DNA of 64,000 nt, taken from positions 1 through 64,000 of the forward strand of contig JBBRQU010000008.1 in assembly GCA_038225855.1 (NCBI GenBank), given 5' to 3'. Positions 48,284 through 57,853 of the stretch are shown piece by piece (position 1 is the stretch's first letter; each line of letters begins with the position of its first letter). This DNA comes from CAHJXF01 sp038225855. Lineage in GTDB: Bacteria > Pseudomonadota > Gammaproteobacteria > Burkholderiales > Burkholderiaceae_D. The notes beneath the pieces are model-generated. The model did no database searches. It worked only from the letters and a program-made list of their open reading frames with translations, and was not told the origin of the DNA. Both the position numbers and the translations under genes were made by a program.

Positions 48284-50485
48284 CTACAGGAAGTTGAGTC
48301 CTTCAGGCAACGGCGGCGTGATCGGCGTTTCGAAAATCGGACCGCCTCCGTCCGGATCGATCACGATCGTGCCATCCGAAGCGAAGAACACCGCGATCTG
48401 AATCTGCGCGGCCACGGCGAACGGCGCCGCGGCGGCAATGCCTATGTTGGTCAGGAAGGTATGCGGATTTTTCGAGATGGCTCCACCGGTTGCCGCATAG
48501 GCGAGATCGTTGCGGAAATAGGTGGCGCGATCGGCGAGGTTTCCGGCTCGAAGGATGGCGGTCGTGGTCGGGTTGGGCACGGTGCCGTCACCCTTGGCGA
48601 ACTGGAAGATCACCGACTTGGCCGAGTTGCCGTGCAGCGGATCCTTGCGGATGAACGGCGCGTATGCCACCGGGTTGCCCGCCTGTTGCACCCACTCGTT
48701 GTTGTCCAGGACGAGCTGAATGGCGCTCGCGCCAGGCACGGTGTTGAGCAGCGGCGGCAGGTTGCGCAGCGGAATGTTCTCGTTGAATCTCAGATTGAAC
48801 GGGAAGGGCACGCCGGGCGCCGGCGGAAGATTCAACAACTGCGGCTGCCGCGTGGCCAGCGCGATCGCGGTCAGAAAGCGGAACGCGCCCAGGCGCGCGA
48901 CCTCGGGGATCGAACCTCCCGGCACGTTGGGAACGCCTGCCTTGACCGCGCTTTCCACGCCGAGAAAAATCGTGCCGTAGATGCCGCCGAATGATTGTCC
49001 CGCGTAGTAGATGCGGTCTCGATCCAGATCGACGCTGCGATTGCCGTCGACGTCGATGCCCAGCTGGATCTGCCGCACCAGCTGCATCAGATCGACGACG
49101 GTCTGCCTCAAGCCATCGCGGCCTCCGATAATGGTCCGCGGCGCCGCGGCGTTGACGCCTTCGGTCGAATCGATCGTGCCGTTGCCGTCCTGGTCGATGC
49201 CGCGTCCTCCCGAAGGCACGACCACCGGCGCGCCAACGTTGCGGATCACATTGAGCGTGCCCAACGCGCCGCCGCCGTGACCGACGACGCTGATGGCGAT
49301 GGTCGCGATGCCCCTGGACGCGAACACCGACGCCACGGTCCACGGCGCGCCGTACATGCTGTCGGTGAAGCCGTGGCCGAAGATCGCCACCGGCCAGCCG
49401 GCCGCCGGCCGCGGGCCGCTGGGTAGGAACAGTTCGAACACCAACTCGTTGGTCCCCCGGACTTCGGGCTGGCCCGTCAGCGTTCCCGTGGCAGGGATGA
49501 ACCTGGCCGCGGTCTCGTAGTCGGGCGAGCGGAATTTGCCGAAGGCAACGCGCCCCACGGCACCCGGCACGACACCGAGTGCCGTGGTCGGCACGAATGA
49601 CGTGGTGAACGAAGGCGCGGTGCCGGTCTGCTGCGTCCACTGGATCGCTGTCAGGTTGGGCACGTGGAACACCGCCCGCGTGCTGCCGCCGTTGCCGATC
49701 ATGAAGTTGACGGGCGCCGGGTGCGAATGCTTGATCTGCTGATGGATCTTCTGCAGATCGGCGCTGATGCTCTGCGTGGTGAACAGGCTCAACGCGACGA
49801 TGCGATGGCGTGTCGAGCGCGCAGAGCGCTCGCCTTCGGTGAGCGCCTTGCGATAGTCCATCAAGTCGTGGTCCCTGGCTTCGTCATCGCTCGGCTCATT
49901 CCTGAAGCGCTCGAATCCGCGTCCCTCGATCGGGTCGCCGGCCGCGTCGTGGACGCCGTTGGTGACGACCAGCAGGTAGCGCGAGTGTTCGTTCAGCAGC
50001 TCATCGGACTCGAACACCAAAGTCTTGGCGGCCACATCGAAGGTCACCTGATTAATGCCCACGCGCCGCCCGAAGTCCTCGCCCGAGAGCGTGTCGCCGA
50101 GGTTGACGAGGAATACCGTGTCGCTCGTGACGGTGGTGACATCGATGGCGCCCGTGAACGGCACGGTGATGCGCGGTTGCGTGTTGAAGCCGTCGAGCGT
50201 GTTGATGACGTCGATGTCGGCGCAGTCGGACGGCCGCACCGCGCAATCCGGTTTGGGAAGCTGGACGCGCTTGAAGGTGTTCTGGGAAAAATCAACCCGC
50301 GTGAATCGATCGCTGGGGAAAGGCGTGGACGCCGGGCTTGAATGATCCATGCGCACGCTGACGCCGGCGGCCAGGGCGAAAACCGGCGCGGCCAGCAAGG
50401 CGAGGATCGCAGCGACGCGAGTCACCCGTCGGGCATGCGTTGAGGGCGCGCAGACTGCCCGCGCGCGATTGAAGCGAGTTTCCAT
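48284..50485 (-). CDS. Secreted lipase-like alpha/beta hydrolase with Ig-like N-terminal domain
   Basis: A 733-residue exported protein (signal segment VAAILALLAAPVFALAAG). Residues 85-200 look like the SbsA/lipase-N Ig-like domain (QPRITVPFTGAIDVTTVTSD, ELLNEHSRYLLVVTNGVHDA). The hydrolase core follows: AGWPVAIFGHGFTDSMYGAP with the oxyanion-hole region, nucleophile motif YAGQSFGGIYGT (GxSxG, Ser near residue 495), and a C-terminal FAKGDGTVPNPTT with likely catalytic Asp. Calcium-type loops occur in DQDGNGTIDSTEG and DVDGNRSVDLDRD. It resembles bacterial extracellular lipases or polyester hydrolases. A TetR fragment lies upstream. Confidence 0.82.
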   Translation of the reverse strand: METRFNRARAVCAPSTHARRVTRVAAILALLAAPVFALAAGVSVRMDHSSPASTPFPSDRFTRVDFSQNTFKRVQLPKPDCAVRPSDCADIDVINTLDGFNTQPRITVPFTGAIDVTTVTSDTVFLVNLGDTLSGEDFGRRVGINQVTFDVAAKTLVFESDELLNEHSRYLLVVTNGVHDAAGDPIEGRGFERFRNEPSDDEARDHDLMDYRKALTEGERSARSTRHRIVALSLFTTQSISADLQKIHQQIKHSHPAPVNFMIGNGGSTRAVFHVPNLTAIQWTQQTGTAPSFTTSFVPTTALGVVPGAVGRVAFGKFRSPDYETAARFIPATGTLTGQPEVRGTNELVFELFLPSGPRPAAGWPVAIFGHGFTDSMYGAPWTVASVFASRGIATIAISVVGHGGGALGTLNVIRNVGAPVVVPSGGRGIDQDGNGTIDSTEGVNAAAPRTIIGGRDGLRQTVVDLMQLVRQIQLGIDVDGNRSVDLDRDRIYYAGQSFGGIYGTIFLGVESAVKAGVPNVPGGSIPEVARLGAFRFLTAIALATRQPQLLNLPPAPGVPFPFNLRFNENIPLRNLPPLLNTVPGASAIQLVLDNNEWVQQAGNPVAYAPFIRKDPLHGNSAKSVIFQFAKGDGTVPNPTTTAILRAGNLADRATYFRNDLAYAATGGAISKNPHTFLTNIGIAAAAPFAVAAQIQIAVFFASDGTIVIDPDGGGPIFETPITPPLPEGLNFL

Positions 50486-50530
50486 GAAGTGTCTCCAGTG
50501 GTCTTGTCGGTCGGGCGGTGTCGTGCACCG

Positions 50531-50854
50531 TCAACGCATCTGTGCAGCGAGGGGCAGTCTGCCCTTTCTCCGACCGGCGTGCAATGCACTTCGTTGCGAC
50601 AGCGAGAGCTTTAGCGCAGCGCACGAACCGGCCGCATTGACGATCGCGATCGCGTCGTCGACGACGATGCGCCTCACGCGTTCGAGCAACGCGATCAGCA
50701 CCGCTTCCTTGCTGCGGAAATAGAAATAGACCGCGCCCTTGGTGAGCCTGGCCGCGCCCGCGATCTGTTCGAGATTGGTCGAGCGATAGCCCGGGACCAT
50801 AGCGTTGGCTGACGAAGGCAGCGATTCCAACGGCCGAGTTGGTTCGATGCGCAA
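50531..50854 (-). pseudogene. TetR-family regulator fragment
   Basis: The frame holds a clear TetR helix-turn-helix (GYRSTNLEQIAGAARLTKGA then VYFYFRSKEAVL) but the sensing domain is missing: after LLERVRRIVVDDAIAIV the sequence turns unlike the family and stops at 107 residues against about 200. The expected first helix appears in another frame just upstream (IAAFVSQRYG at about 50800-50830), so there is likely a frameshift near 50800 as well as loss of the 3' end. Confidence 0.7.
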
Positions 50855-50908
50855 CGAAACACTCGCGCTCGATGCCGCGTATCGTCAGGGCAAGCCCATC
50901 AACCACCG

Positions 50909-51256
50909 ATGCCCATGACCATCACCTGCTTCATCCGCTATGAAATCGATCCGAGCAAGCTCGACGATTTTCGTCGCTACGCCGTGGCCTGGGGCCGCAT
51001 CATCCCCCGTTGCGGCGGCCACCTGATCGGATACTTTCTGCCGCACGAGGGCTCGAACGTCGAGGGCTGGGGCCTGATCGCCTTCGACAGCCTCGCGGCC
51101 TACGAGGCTTATCGCAAACGCATCAAGGCCGACCCCGAAGGACGCGCCAATTTCGAATTCGCGCAGCGCGAGCGCTTCATCCTTCGCGAGGAACGTCGCT
51201 TCACCGAGGTCGTTCCGGAAACCTTCGGGCGTCCGGCGTCGGAGGTCGCGTCATGA
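50909..51256 (+). CDS. NIPSNAP family protein
   Basis: A 115-residue ferredoxin-like-fold (dimeric alpha/beta barrel) protein. The motif ITCFIRYEIDPSKLDDFRRY and then GWGLIAFDSLAAYEAYRKRI are typical of bacterial NIPSNAP proteins. Function unknown. ATG at 50915 is an alternative start. It is upstream of serC with about 90 bases between. Confidence 0.85.
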   Translation: MPMTITCFIRYEIDPSKLDDFRRYAVAWGRIIPRCGGHLIGYFLPHEGSNVEGWGLIAFDSLAAYEAYRKRIKADPEGRANFEFAQRERFILREERRFTEVVPETFGRPASEVAS

Positions 51257-51343
51257 ATTTGGGGACGCGGGTTCGTCGTTGGAGTGATCGGCGCGGGGCA
51301 ATACACTAGCGCCCCAGCCCTTCCTCACGATAAAGCGATCACG

Positions 51344-52426
51344 ATGCCTCGTATCTTCAACTTCAGTGCCGGCCCCGCCGTCCTTCCCGAAGAAGTCCTC
51401 CGAGAAGCCGCTGCCGAGATGCTCGACTGGCACGGCTCGGGACAGTCCGTGATGGAGATGAGCCATCGCGGCCGCGAGTACATGAGCATTCAGGCCGAGG
51501 CCGAAAGCGACTTGCGCGAATTGATGGGGATCCCCGCGAACTACAAGGTTCTCTTTCTGCAAGGCGGCGCGTCGCAGCAGTTCTCGATGATCCCGGCCAA
51601 TCTCTTGCGCGGCAAGACCACGGCCGACTACGTCAACACCGGCGAGTGGTCGAAGAAGGCGATCAAGGAGGCGAAGCTCTATTGCAACGTCAACGTCGCC
51701 GCATCGGCCGAGGACAGACACTTCACGTATGTCCCTGCGCAGTCCTCGTGGAAGCTCGACGCCGACGCGGCCTATCTGCACTACTGCGCGAACGAAACGA
51801 TAGGCGGCGTCGAATTCAACTGGACTCCCGAATCCGGCGGCGTGCCGCTGGTGGCCGACGTGTCGTCGACCTTCCTGTCGCGGCCGGTCGAAGTCGCGAA
51901 GCACGGCCTCGTCTACGGCGGCGCGCAAAAGAACATCGGCCCGGCCGGACTCGTGATCTTGATCGTTCGCGACGATCTGATCGGGCAGGCCAAGCCGGCG
52001 TTGCCCTCGATGCTCGATTACAAGGTTCATGCGGACAACGATTCGATGTACAACACGCCGCCCACGTATGCGATCTATATCGCGGGCCTGGTGTTCCAGT
52101 GGTTGAAGCGCGGCGGCGGTATCGCGGCGATCGAGCGACGCAATATCGAGAAGTCGCAACTGCTTTATGAATATCTCGACTCGAGCGGCTTCTATTCGAA
52201 CCCGGTCGACAAGGCGGATCGCTCGCGCATGAACGTGCCGTTCACGTTGAAGGACGCGGCGCTCGACGACGCCTTCCTCGAGGGCGCGAAGGAGCGCGGG
52301 ATGCTGCAATTGAAGGGGCATCGTTCGGTGGGTGGGATGCGCGCTTCGATCTACAACGCGATGACTATCGAAGGGGTCAAGACGCTGGTTGCGTTCATGC
52401 GTGAGTTCGAGGCCGCGCATGGATAG
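51344..52426 (+). CDS. serC: Phosphoserine aminotransferase
   Basis: A 360-residue PLP enzyme that converts 3-phosphohydroxypyruvate and glutamate to phosphoserine and 2-oxoglutarate. It starts MPRIFNFSAGPAVLPEEVLR and has the PLP lysine in YGGAQKNIGPAG (Lys196), with FLQGGASQQF binding the cofactor phosphate. The length matches the E. coli enzyme (362). ATG at 51344 is fixed by the conserved N-terminus. It overlaps the next gene, serA, by 8 bases. Confidence 0.95.
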   Translation: MPRIFNFSAGPAVLPEEVLREAAAEMLDWHGSGQSVMEMSHRGREYMSIQAEAESDLRELMGIPANYKVLFLQGGASQQFSMIPANLLRGKTTADYVNTGEWSKKAIKEAKLYCNVNVAASAEDRHFTYVPAQSSWKLDADAAYLHYCANETIGGVEFNWTPESGGVPLVADVSSTFLSRPVEVAKHGLVYGGAQKNIGPAGLVILIVRDDLIGQAKPALPSMLDYKVHADNDSMYNTPPTYAIYIAGLVFQWLKRGGGIAAIERRNIEKSQLLYEYLDSSGFYSNPVDKADRSRMNVPFTLKDAALDDAFLEGAKERGMLQLKGHRSVGGMRASIYNAMTIEGVKTLVAFMREFEAAHG

Positions 52427-53636
52427 GCGCTCGTTCCGCATCCAGGTCATCAACCAGATTTCACCGGTCGGACTATCGCGCCTACCGGCCGACTTGTACG
52501 CGGTCGGCAAGGACGCCGAAAAGCCCGATGCGATTCTGGTTCGCTCGGCCGACATGCATGCCATGGACATCCCGGGCAGCGTGCTGGCGATCGGTCGCGC
52601 GGGCGCGGGCACCAACAACATCCCCGTGCAGGCGATGAGCAAGCGCGGCGTCCCGGTCTTCAACGCGCCGGGCGCGAACGCCAATGCGGTCAAGGAGCTC
52701 GTGCTCGCCGGCATGCTGATGGCCGCTCGCAACCTGCCGGCCGCGATGCAGTTCGTGGGACAGCTTGCGCCATCTCATCCCGACCTCGACCGCGCGGTCG
52801 AAGACGGGAAGAAGAACTTCGCGGGCTTCGAGCTTTCCGGACACACGCTCGGCGTGATTGGTCTCGGCATGATCGGCTGCCTGGTCGCCGACGCGGCCAT
52901 CAAGCTCGGCATGAAGGTCGTCGGATACGACCCGGAGATCACGGTCGATGCCGCGTGGAGCTTGCCCTCGCAAGTCAAGAAGGCGCAGTCGGTCGCGGAG
53001 ATTTTGAAGAGCTGCGATTTCGTGACGCTGCACGTTCCGCTGGTCGATGCGACGCGCGGGGTGATCAACGCCGAAAATTTGAAGACGCTGAGCAACGACG
53101 CGGTGGTCCTGAACTTTTCGCGCGAAGGCGTCGTCGACGAGCGCGCGATCCTCGCCGCACTCGCCGAAAAGAAGCTGCGCAACTACGTCTGCGATTTCCC
53201 GAGCGCGGCGATGAGCGGCAGCGACGTCAACGGCGCAAACGGCGTCATCGTCCTGCCGCATCTGGGTGCGTCCACGAAAGAAGCCGAAGACAATTGCGCG
53301 GCGATGGTGGTCGATCAACTGCGCAACTATCTCGAAGACGGCAATATCCAGAACGCCGTCAACTTTCCTACTGCAATCGCCCCGCGTGAATCGAACTATC
53401 GCATTGCGATCGCCAACGCGAACGTGCCGAACATGCTCGGCCAGATTTCGACGGCGATGGCGTATGCGGGACTGAACATCCACAACATGCTCAACAAGTC
53501 GCGTGGTGACATGGCGTATACGCTGGTCGACGTCGACAGCGCTGTCGGCGACGTGGTGATCGAGGCGATCCATGCGATCGACGGCGTGTTGTCGGTGCGT
53601 TATCTGCCCGCACCCGACTCCAGAGGACCCGCATGA
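52419..53636 (+). CDS. serA: D-3-phosphoglycerate dehydrogenase with ACT domain
   Basis: A 405-residue NAD-dependent dehydrogenase, first step of serine synthesis. The nucleotide-binding motif is LGVIGLGMIGCLVADAA, catalytic Arg is in FSREGVVDERAI, and His in LPHLGASTKEAEDN. The last 70 residues form an ACT domain (NVPNMLGQISTAMAYAGLNI). It starts inside the serC 3' end. The reversed pathway order serC-serA and the overlap suggest tight co-expression. Confidence 0.93.
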   Translation: MDRRSFRIQVINQISPVGLSRLPADLYAVGKDAEKPDAILVRSADMHAMDIPGSVLAIGRAGAGTNNIPVQAMSKRGVPVFNAPGANANAVKELVLAGMLMAARNLPAAMQFVGQLAPSHPDLDRAVEDGKKNFAGFELSGHTLGVIGLGMIGCLVADAAIKLGMKVVGYDPEITVDAAWSLPSQVKKAQSVAEILKSCDFVTLHVPLVDATRGVINAENLKTLSNDAVVLNFSREGVVDERAILAALAEKKLRNYVCDFPSAAMSGSDVNGANGVIVLPHLGASTKEAEDNCAAMVVDQLRNYLEDGNIQNAVNFPTAIAPRESNYRIAIANANVPNMLGQISTAMAYAGLNIHNMLNKSRGDMAYTLVDVDSAVGDVVIEAIHAIDGVLSVRYLPAPDSRGPA

Positions 53637-54097
53637 AAATCTCGCTTGCGCTGGTGTTGATGGCCGCGCCCCTGGTGGTGAACGCCGAGCCGATCGGCGA
53701 TGTCGACACCGCCTTCAAGTTGATCGGCCCGGACCACAAGGTCGTCGTCGAAGCCTACGACGATCCCAGGGTCGCCGGCGTGACGTGCTACGTGTCGCGC
53801 GCGAAGACCGGCGGCATCAAGGGCGCACTCGGCGTGGCCGAGGACAAGGCCGAAGCGTCGATCGCCTGCCGACAGGTCGGACCGCTCTCGTTCTCAGGCC
53901 CCCTGCCGTTGAAGGAAGAAGTGTTCAGCGAGCGCCTGTCGATCCTCTTCAAGCGGCTGCGCATCGTGCGCATGGTCGATGCGAAGCGCAACACGCTGGT
54001 CTATCTGACCTATTCGGACCGGTTGATCGATGGGTCGCCGAAGAATGGGGTGACCGCAGTGCCGGTGCCTCAAGCACAGAAGATTCCCGTCAAGTAG
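53633..54097 (+). CDS. creA: CreA family periplasmic protein
   Basis: A 154-residue exported protein (signal ISLALVLMAAPLVVNA). The family pattern is DVDTAFKLIGPDHKVVVEAY, DPRVAGVTCYVSRAKTGGIK and EDKAEASIACRQVG, with two conserved Cys that probably form a disulfide. Function unknown in any organism. It overlaps the serA stop by ATGA, so it is part of the ser operon here. Confidence 0.88.
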   Translation: MKISLALVLMAAPLVVNAEPIGDVDTAFKLIGPDHKVVVEAYDDPRVAGVTCYVSRAKTGGIKGALGVAEDKAEASIACRQVGPLSFSGPLPLKEEVFSERLSILFKRLRIVRMVDAKRNTLVYLTYSDRLIDGSPKNGVTAVPVPQAQKIPVK

Positions 54098-54226
54098 CGC
54101 GTCGCGACCGCCCGGCTCCGATCCGTTCCGTTCCGTTCCGATCATCGACCGATGCGCGATCGCGGCGTCAGGCAATCGTGCTTGCCGGGCGCCACGTCGG
54201 ATCGCGAGCCCGGCGACGCGAGGCCG

Positions 54227-54529
54227 CTACTGGCCGAACGTCTTGAACTCCATCATGAAGCTCTTGAACTGTTCCATCGTCATCATTCCCTTCTTCGACG
54301 CCATGTCGAACATCTTGCCCTGCATGTCGAGATATTCCTTCTTCGAGATCATGCCGTCCTTGTTCTTGTCGGTCATCTCCGGCATTTTCGCGATCATCTG
54401 CTTCAGATCGTTGAAGCCGTGCGGATCGACGTCACCGACCGCATGAGCGGTGCCGCCCAATAGCGCGAAAGAAATGAGAGTGCTCGCGCAGGCCAGTTGT
54501 AGGAAGCGTCGTGTCTTGATGGTGTGCAT
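54227..54529 (-). CDS. Secreted EF-hand protein
   Basis: A 100-residue exported protein (signal LACASTLISFALLGGTAHA) with one clear EF-hand calcium loop, DKNKDGMISKKEY, followed by a helix rich in Met and Phe. The second half (ASKKGMMTMEQFKSFMMEFK) may be a degenerate second hand. Small secreted EF-hand proteins of this kind are common in betaproteobacteria and have no known role. Confidence 0.85.
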   Translation of the reverse strand: MHTIKTRRFLQLACASTLISFALLGGTAHAVGDVDPHGFNDLKQMIAKMPEMTDKNKDGMISKKEYLDMQGKMFDMASKKGMMTMEQFKSFMMEFKTFGQ

Positions 54530-54660
54530 GGAGTTCTCCTGATGAAAGGCTCTTCGCGAGAGCATGGCCCCGACGTTGCGGGGAATGGTTGAGCGCACCC
54601 TGTTTCGGGCATCGCAATCGCAGTCGGCCTGCGCCGGCTGCGAAACGATCGAAGTCCTGT

Positions 54661-55644
54661 TCATTGCGCCGAGATCTCGGATGCGCTGTTGAACAGCCTG
54701 CGTTGCAGCGACAACGCGCAGCCGATCGTCACGCACATCGTCGCGAACGCCGCCCATGCGTAGGGCCGGAGCAGCGGCATGCCGACCAGGATCAGTCCAT
54801 CGTTTCCGCCGGGGATGAGCAAGCTGCCCCAGCCCATCAGCATTCCTCCGGCCAGACAACGCAGCAGCGAACCCGCTTGAATGCGGGTGTGCCGAAAAAG
54901 TCCGGCGGTCCACCCGCCGATCAGGGCGCCGATCCACAGGCAGAGCAGCAGCAACGCGCGCGCGCTCACGCTATGCGCCATGCCGCGGGCGAGATCTGCG
55001 AGCGCATCGGTGTAGGCCCACGCGCCGACCAGCAACAGCGTGATGAGAAAGGTGATGCCGATGACCGTCGTCGCTGCGTGCGGCGACCACAGATGCCTGG
55101 TCAGCAACGCGCGCGTCGCGATGCGATGCGCAACGATCGCCGCCACAACGCGCCCCAGCAGTACCACAGCGATGACCCACGCAGCGACGGCGGGCAGAGC
55201 GAGGACGATGGAGCCACCCGCGATAGCCTGCGATGGCGGCATCGCGAAAACTTTCGTCACGCCGAGGCATCCGAGAAAGAATCCGACCGGCGTCGCGATG
55301 TAGGCCCATTCGCCCGAACCGAAGCGGGCGATCGCGCCGAAGACACAGGCACGATTGACGAAGGCGCCCAGCCCGAGAAGGAAGGCGCCGGTCACCGTCC
55401 AGCCGTTGAGGGCATATCCGGTGGGAACCTGCGCGAGCCATCCGAGCTCGCGCGCGATCAAGAGGCCTCCGGCGACCCATGCGGATGCTTCGAGCAACGC
55501 GACGAGCTGCTTCACGCCGCGACGCGCGATGACCTCGTCGACCGCGGCCACGGTGCAAGTCGCTCCACGCTGGATGGCGAACCCCATCGTGCCGACGCAC
55601 AGCGCCGCCACCGCGAATACCAGGCCGCCGATCATGATGTCCAT
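54661..55644 (-). CDS. YeeE/YedE family sulfur transporter
   Basis: A 327-residue inner-membrane protein with about nine hydrophobic segments. The two family cysteine motifs are seen: QRGATCTVAAVDE and GAFVNRACVFGAIARFGSGE in the first half, and LAGGMLMGWGSLLIPGGNDG in the second. YeeE/YedE proteins take up thiosulfate (TsuA) or related sulfur groups. The start at 55644 (MDIMIGGLVF) gives a normal first helix; the frame is open to 55725. It abuts a deleted flavoprotein gene. Confidence 0.85.
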   Translation of the reverse strand: MDIMIGGLVFAVAALCVGTMGFAIQRGATCTVAAVDEVIARRGVKQLVALLEASAWVAGGLLIARELGWLAQVPTGYALNGWTVTGAFLLGLGAFVNRACVFGAIARFGSGEWAYIATPVGFFLGCLGVTKVFAMPPSQAIAGGSIVLALPAVAAWVIAVVLLGRVVAAIVAHRIATRALLTRHLWSPHAATTVIGITFLITLLLVGAWAYTDALADLARGMAHSVSARALLLLCLWIGALIGGWTAGLFRHTRIQAGSLLRCLAGGMLMGWGSLLIPGGNDGLILVGMPLLRPYAWAAFATMCVTIGCALSLQRRLFNSASEISAQ

Positions 55645-55726
55645 GCCGACCTCGCGAGCACGCGCGCGGCTATCGACGCGAACGACAGAGCGAGTTCGCG
55701 CGCATAGCCCCATGGCATGGCGCACT

Positions 55727-56053
55727 TCACGACTGGCCTTCGAGCGGCTCGAGTTGTCCGAGCATTGTCGGAATCAACTCGCTGACGGCCTTCATGTCCA
55801 CGCGCACTGCGCTATCGATCGCATCGGCGCTCTTGATAACCACGCCGTAGTCCGCAGTACAACGCGCGGCGTGGGCCGCGCGGGCGCTCGCAATCATCGT
55901 CTTGGCCGGGATACAGCCATCGTTCACGCACGTGCCGCCGAGGTGTTCGCGTTCGATCAGCACCGTCTTCATGCCGGCCTTCGCAAGGCGCACCGCGAGG
56001 AACCGGCCGGCCTGTCCGCTGCCGATGACGATGGCGTCGTATGAAGCGCTCAT
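55727..56053 (-). pseudogene. Flavoprotein disulfide reductase with internal deletion
   Basis: 108 residues. The N-terminus is that of a mercuric-reductase/dihydrolipoamide-dehydrogenase-type enzyme: FAD motif YDAIVIGSGQAGRFLA and redox-active GGTCVNDGCIPAKTM (Cys42, Cys47). After about residue 90 (RVDMKAV) the chain jumps to SELIPTMLGQLEPLEGQS, which looks like the C-terminal end of the same family (normally ...HPTxSELIPTML...). About 350 residues of NAD and dimer domains are absent with frame kept. It is most likely a non-functional relic, though the short ORF is intact. Confidence 0.7.
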
Positions 56054-56075
56054 CGCTGTCGCCGCGCTCGGATTG

Positions 56076-56558
56076 CTAGCGGCCGCGCACGGTCGACGTG
56101 ATCGACTCCACGACGCTGGTCGCCTTGGCGAACTGCTCGTCGCGATTGGTAATGTGATGGCGCCGAGCGATCCACGCGAAATCGGTCCACGTCGCCCAGA
56201 CGGTGCCAGCTTCGTCCTGCGAGATCAGCAGACGCACCGGCCAGTCGAGACCGGCGTTCGGGTTCGCTGTGAGGAATTGCGCGCCGAGCGGCGGGTTGCC
56301 GAACTCGAGCAGCGTGGACGGACGCAGCGCGATACCGGCACCGGCCGCGAGCTGCGCCTGGTCGATCGCCTGAAAAAAAAGAATGCCCTTGTCCGCGATA
56401 TCGCGGCGAATGTGGGCGATGGTTTCTTCCAACGAGTAGGCGCTTTTGATCTTGATGAGGCCGTCGGGACCCACGGCTTGCGTCTGCGCGACCGCAGGCG
56501 TCATGAACGCGAGCGCGATGGCCGTTACGGCGGCGACGTGGTAAATGCGATTGATCAT
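56076..56558 (-). CDS. Secreted DUF302 protein
   Basis: A 160-residue exported protein (signal AAVTAIALAFMTPAVAQ). The DUF302 domain is seen in YSLEETIAHIRRDIADKGIL then FFQAIDQAQLAAGAG, and LLEFGNPPLGAQFLTANPNA. DUF302 proteins are small alpha/beta proteins of unknown role, often near redox or sulfur genes. ATG at 56558 gives the signal peptide. Confidence 0.85.
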   Translation of the reverse strand: MINRIYHVAAVTAIALAFMTPAVAQTQAVGPDGLIKIKSAYSLEETIAHIRRDIADKGILFFQAIDQAQLAAGAGIALRPSTLLEFGNPPLGAQFLTANPNAGLDWPVRLLISQDEAGTVWATWTDFAWIARRHHITNRDEQFAKATSVVESITSTVRGR

Positions 56559-56638
56559 GGCAGAAATCTCGGTGTGAATGTGCGTTGGTGTGAATGTGCG
56601 TTGGTGTCTGCGCGATCGATGGCTGCGGTGCGATGCAC

Positions 56639-57787
56639 TCAGGCGTCCAGGGTATGCTCGATCACGCCTTCCATCGGATCGGTCGGTGCATGCCACGGCG
56701 AGCGCTCGATCATGCGCAGCGTGTCGGCATATCCGGCCTCGCGTCGCGCACGAATCCCCGAGGCGGTGAAGTCGATGTCCTTGGTGTGATCCTCTCCGTC
56801 GATCCGGGGCGCAATCAGATGGGCGACGTGCATCGTCGTGCTGCAGCCCCAGGTCGTCAATTCCTTCACATGCGGATCGGCCAGCCGGCTCGTCGGCAAC
56901 TGCTTCGTCAATTCGCGAATCACGTGGCGCAGATGGTGGATCTGCTTCTGCTTGGCGATGTGGTTGTCAGCACGGCTCGCGTATTGAATGTCCTTCTGTC
57001 TGCCCATCACCTGCCAGATCGATTCGGGCTCGGGACCGGCCTGATGCCACACGTTGACCGCGAAGATCAGTGAATCGCGTCGCGGGTGGTCTTCGAGCAC
57101 CGCCTCGATCGGCGTATTGGAGTAGATGCCGCCGTCCCAATAGGCCTGACCGTCGATGCGCACCGCGGGAAAGGCCGGCGGAAGCGCACCCGAGGCCATC
57201 ACGTGATCGAGGGCGATCGTATCCTTGCGGCTGTCGAAATAGCGCATCGCGCCGGTGCTGGCGTTGACGGCACCGACTGTGAGGCGTGTGGGTCCAGCGC
57301 TCAATAAGTCGAAGTCCACCAGAGCACCGAGAGTTCGGCGTAGCGGATCGGTGCTGTAGTAGGCCGCGTTCTCGACGCCTACGCTGGCGCGCGAGCCACG
57401 CAAACTGGCGAGGTTGGGCTCGAAGAAAGCCGGGATGCCGCGCATCACGGTCGTCATGTTGCCGACCACGTTTCCCATGCCGAGCCAGTCGAGAGGACCG
57501 GCAACCGATGCCGGTGTCTCGACATGACTCCAGAAAGAATTCAGACGCTCGACCCGATCGTTGCGCGCGTTGCCTGCGATCAGCGCGGCATTGATGGCGC
57601 CGATCGACGTGCCGATCACCCAGTCGGGATCGATGCCGGCATCGTGCATCGCCTCATAGACGCCGACCTGATACGCGCCCAGAGCACCGCCTCCTTGCAA
57701 CACCAGCACGACCTGACCGGGAAGACCGATATTTTTGGCAGCGCGCGTGGCTTTCGCAGATACCGACTTGCTACGAGTCGTGGTCAT
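56639..57787 (-). CDS. Patatin-like phospholipase
   Basis: A 382-residue patatin-family acyl hydrolase. The glycine-rich oxyanion motif GGGALGAYQVG is at 32-42, the nucleophile GTSIGAINA has Ser61, and the catalytic Asp is in the DGGIYSNTP motif. The C-terminal part (DFTASGIRARREAGYADTLR) is the DUF3734-like extension of the bacterial group. No signal peptide, so it acts in the cytoplasm or at the membrane. The substrate is probably a phospholipid or storage lipid. Confidence 0.9.
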   Translation of the reverse strand: MTTTRSKSVSAKATRAAKNIGLPGQVVLVLQGGGALGAYQVGVYEAMHDAGIDPDWVIGTSIGAINAALIAGNARNDRVERLNSFWSHVETPASVAGPLDWLGMGNVVGNMTTVMRGIPAFFEPNLASLRGSRASVGVENAAYYSTDPLRRTLGALVDFDLLSAGPTRLTVGAVNASTGAMRYFDSRKDTIALDHVMASGALPPAFPAVRIDGQAYWDGGIYSNTPIEAVLEDHPRRDSLIFAVNVWHQAGPEPESIWQVMGRQKDIQYASRADNHIAKQKQIHHLRHVIRELTKQLPTSRLADPHVKELTTWGCSTTMHVAHLIAPRIDGEDHTKDIDFTASGIRARREAGYADTLRMIERSPWHAPTDPMEGVIEHTLDA

Positions 57788-57853
57788 GGAAGTCTCTTCG
57801 GGTCGTGGTTCAGGGATGGTCTAGATGATCGGGCAGCACGAGGGCGCCGGTGC

